NCBI RefSeq assembly: GCF_965638725.1
Contig: NC_134974.1
Span: 1,882,143-1,946,142 of the forward strand
Source: Aptenodytes patagonicus
Lineage: Eukaryota; Chordata; Aves; Sphenisciformes; Spheniscidae
Length of the DNA: 64,000 nt
Direction: 5' to 3'
The translations under genes were made by a program, and so were the position numbers. Positions 63,148-64,000 of this stretch are shown in pieces (the stretch's first letter is position 1; the number at the start of each line of letters is the position of its first letter). The notes below the pieces were generated by a model, which was not told where the DNA came from, searched no databases, and was given only the letters and a program-made list of their open reading frames with translations.

Positions 63148-64000
63148 AGGGAGGCGTTAGGCTGGTACTGGGGGGCGTACGGGCGCTGCGCGGCCCCGCT
63201 CGGCGGCGGGGGCCGCGTCGGCGGGGCGGGGGGCAGTGCCGGCTGCGGGGGGGACTGCACGGGCTGGTGCAGGGCTTTCTGGCTCGGCTGGGACTGCAGG
63301 AGCAGGCCGGGCTGGCTGTAGGAGTACGGCGGGAGCCGCTGGTCGGCCGGCAGCTTGCTGGTGTCCAGGGGCACCCCCTGCGGAGAGAGCGGAGAAAAGG
63401 GGGGGGGGGAGGGGGGGTGTCAGCCTGCACCCACCCCAGCGCCCGCCAGGATCCGGCCCCTCTGCTCAGTGCCCCGGTGGCCCCCCCCGTCTCCGCCAGC
63501 CTCCGGTGCATCCCTCGGCACCGGCAGCGGGTCGAGGAGACCCCCGGCGATCCGGGAGACCCCGAATTTCAGCCCCGTCGGCAGCACCTGGCGCCGAAAC
63601 CCTGCACCCAGCACCCGCCGCGGGCTGGGCTCCCCCCCCTCCGGAGCGGGAACCCGGGGGGGGGGGGGGTGGGGGGGGTGGGGGAGCCCCGTCTGGGACA
63701 CGCCGCGGCGTGGCGTCGTCCCCCCCACCCCACCCCCCCCACCCCATCCCCAACCGCACAGAGCTCCCTCCCGGCGGGGAGGGGTCCGCGGGCTGGGACG
63801 GGGAAGGGGTGGGGGGGGGGGGATGGGGGGGGGGCGAGGGGCTTCCCTGGCGTGTGGCTGAGATGAGGATGGAAAAACGAGACAAGAGAGAAGTTGTGGG
63901 AGGAGAGACGGGAGGCGAGCGCGCGGCGCGGGGCCGGCGCGGGCGATGGGACCATGCATACCTGGGTGATGGAGGACAATGTGGGTGACATTGTTGGTGA
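62445..64000 (-). CDS. CRTC2: CREB-regulated transcription coactivator 2, last four coding exons (partial)
   Basis: CRTC2 (TORC2) is a coactivator that binds the CREB bZIP domain. When dephosphorylated it enters the nucleus and drives cAMP-responsive genes such as those of gluconeogenesis. Exons on the minus strand are 64000-63962 (cut by the window; [13 protein letters not shown]), 63377-63078 ([20 protein letters not shown], Gln/Pro-rich, SDFGLGS), 62970-62796 ([10 protein letters not shown] through [10 protein letters not shown]) and 62653-62445 (the C-terminal transactivation domain, ending SFRTDRLQ then TGA). Phases close throughout, giving 240 codons plus stop. The family-defining C-terminus with [20 protein letters not shown] is intact. 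The N-terminal CREB-binding domain and the kinase-regulated serines are outside the window. An 11-residue glutamine run is specific to this sequence compared with the human protein as I remember it. Confidence 0.96.
63114..63146 (-). repeat. CRTC2: (CAG)11 coding repeat, polyglutamine in CRTC2
   Basis: Eleven CTG triplets on the plus strand read as 11 uninterrupted CAG codons in the CRTC2 frame, flanked by NASL and LGQPLSDF. Confidence 0.97.
63378..63961 (-). other. CRTC2: CRTC2 intron
   Basis: A 584-base GT-AG intron (donor GTATGC at 63961 downward, acceptor CAG at 63378) with several G runs. Nothing else is recognised. Confidence 0.8.

Overview
This is nuclear DNA from a vertebrate, most likely a bird. 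The pointers are two CR1 retroposon 3' ends with the ATTCTATG-type tail, very GC-rich compact genes with short introns (27 coding exons of one gene in 7.2 kb), and many long G/C runs, all typical of an avian microchromosome. The gene order and orientation INTS3(+), SLC27A3(+), GATAD2B(-), DENND4B(-), CRTC2(-) match the human 1q21.3 neighbourhood, so this is a conserved syntenic block. I found no prokaryotic or viral system, no CRISPR array and no tRNA or rRNA gene.

Layout. 1-6.6 kb: the last seven coding exons and 3' UTR of INTS3. 6.6-9.0 kb: G-rich diverged minisatellites around a frame-broken first exon of SLC27A3, ending in a 100-N assembly gap (8997-9096). That gap must hide the rest of SLC27A3 and the last coding exon of GATAD2B. 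9.4-23.9 kb: eight coding exons of GATAD2B (508 codons in total after allowing for two single-base insertions), with two CR1 copies in its intron 2. 23.9-50.7 kb: a 26.7-kb GATAD2B intron 1 with no gene that I can recognise. It holds a CpG-rich TATA-containing patch, a 65-bp inverted repeat, an AT-rich block that may be a conserved regulatory element, and small tandem repeats. 50.7-51.2 kb: putative GATAD2B exon 1 and a CCAAT-rich CpG-island promoter. 51.6-61.2 kb: complete DENND4B (1,445 codons, intact frame). 61.7-64 kb: the 3' half of CRTC2, cut by the window end.

The genes are housekeeping or regulatory and do not form one pathway: INTS3 (Integrator and ssDNA-damage complex), SLC27A3 (fatty-acid transport/acyl-CoA synthetase family), GATAD2B (NuRD subunit p66-beta), DENND4B (Rab GEF family), CRTC2 (CREB coactivator). 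Exon boundaries were set by reading the splice sites and checking that phases and codon counts close. The most notable observations are homopolymer frameshifts in two genes (probably assembly error), two GC-AG introns, unusually undepleted CpG across GATAD2B introns including a CR1 copy that seems to have gained CpGs, and the long inverted repeat in intron 1.
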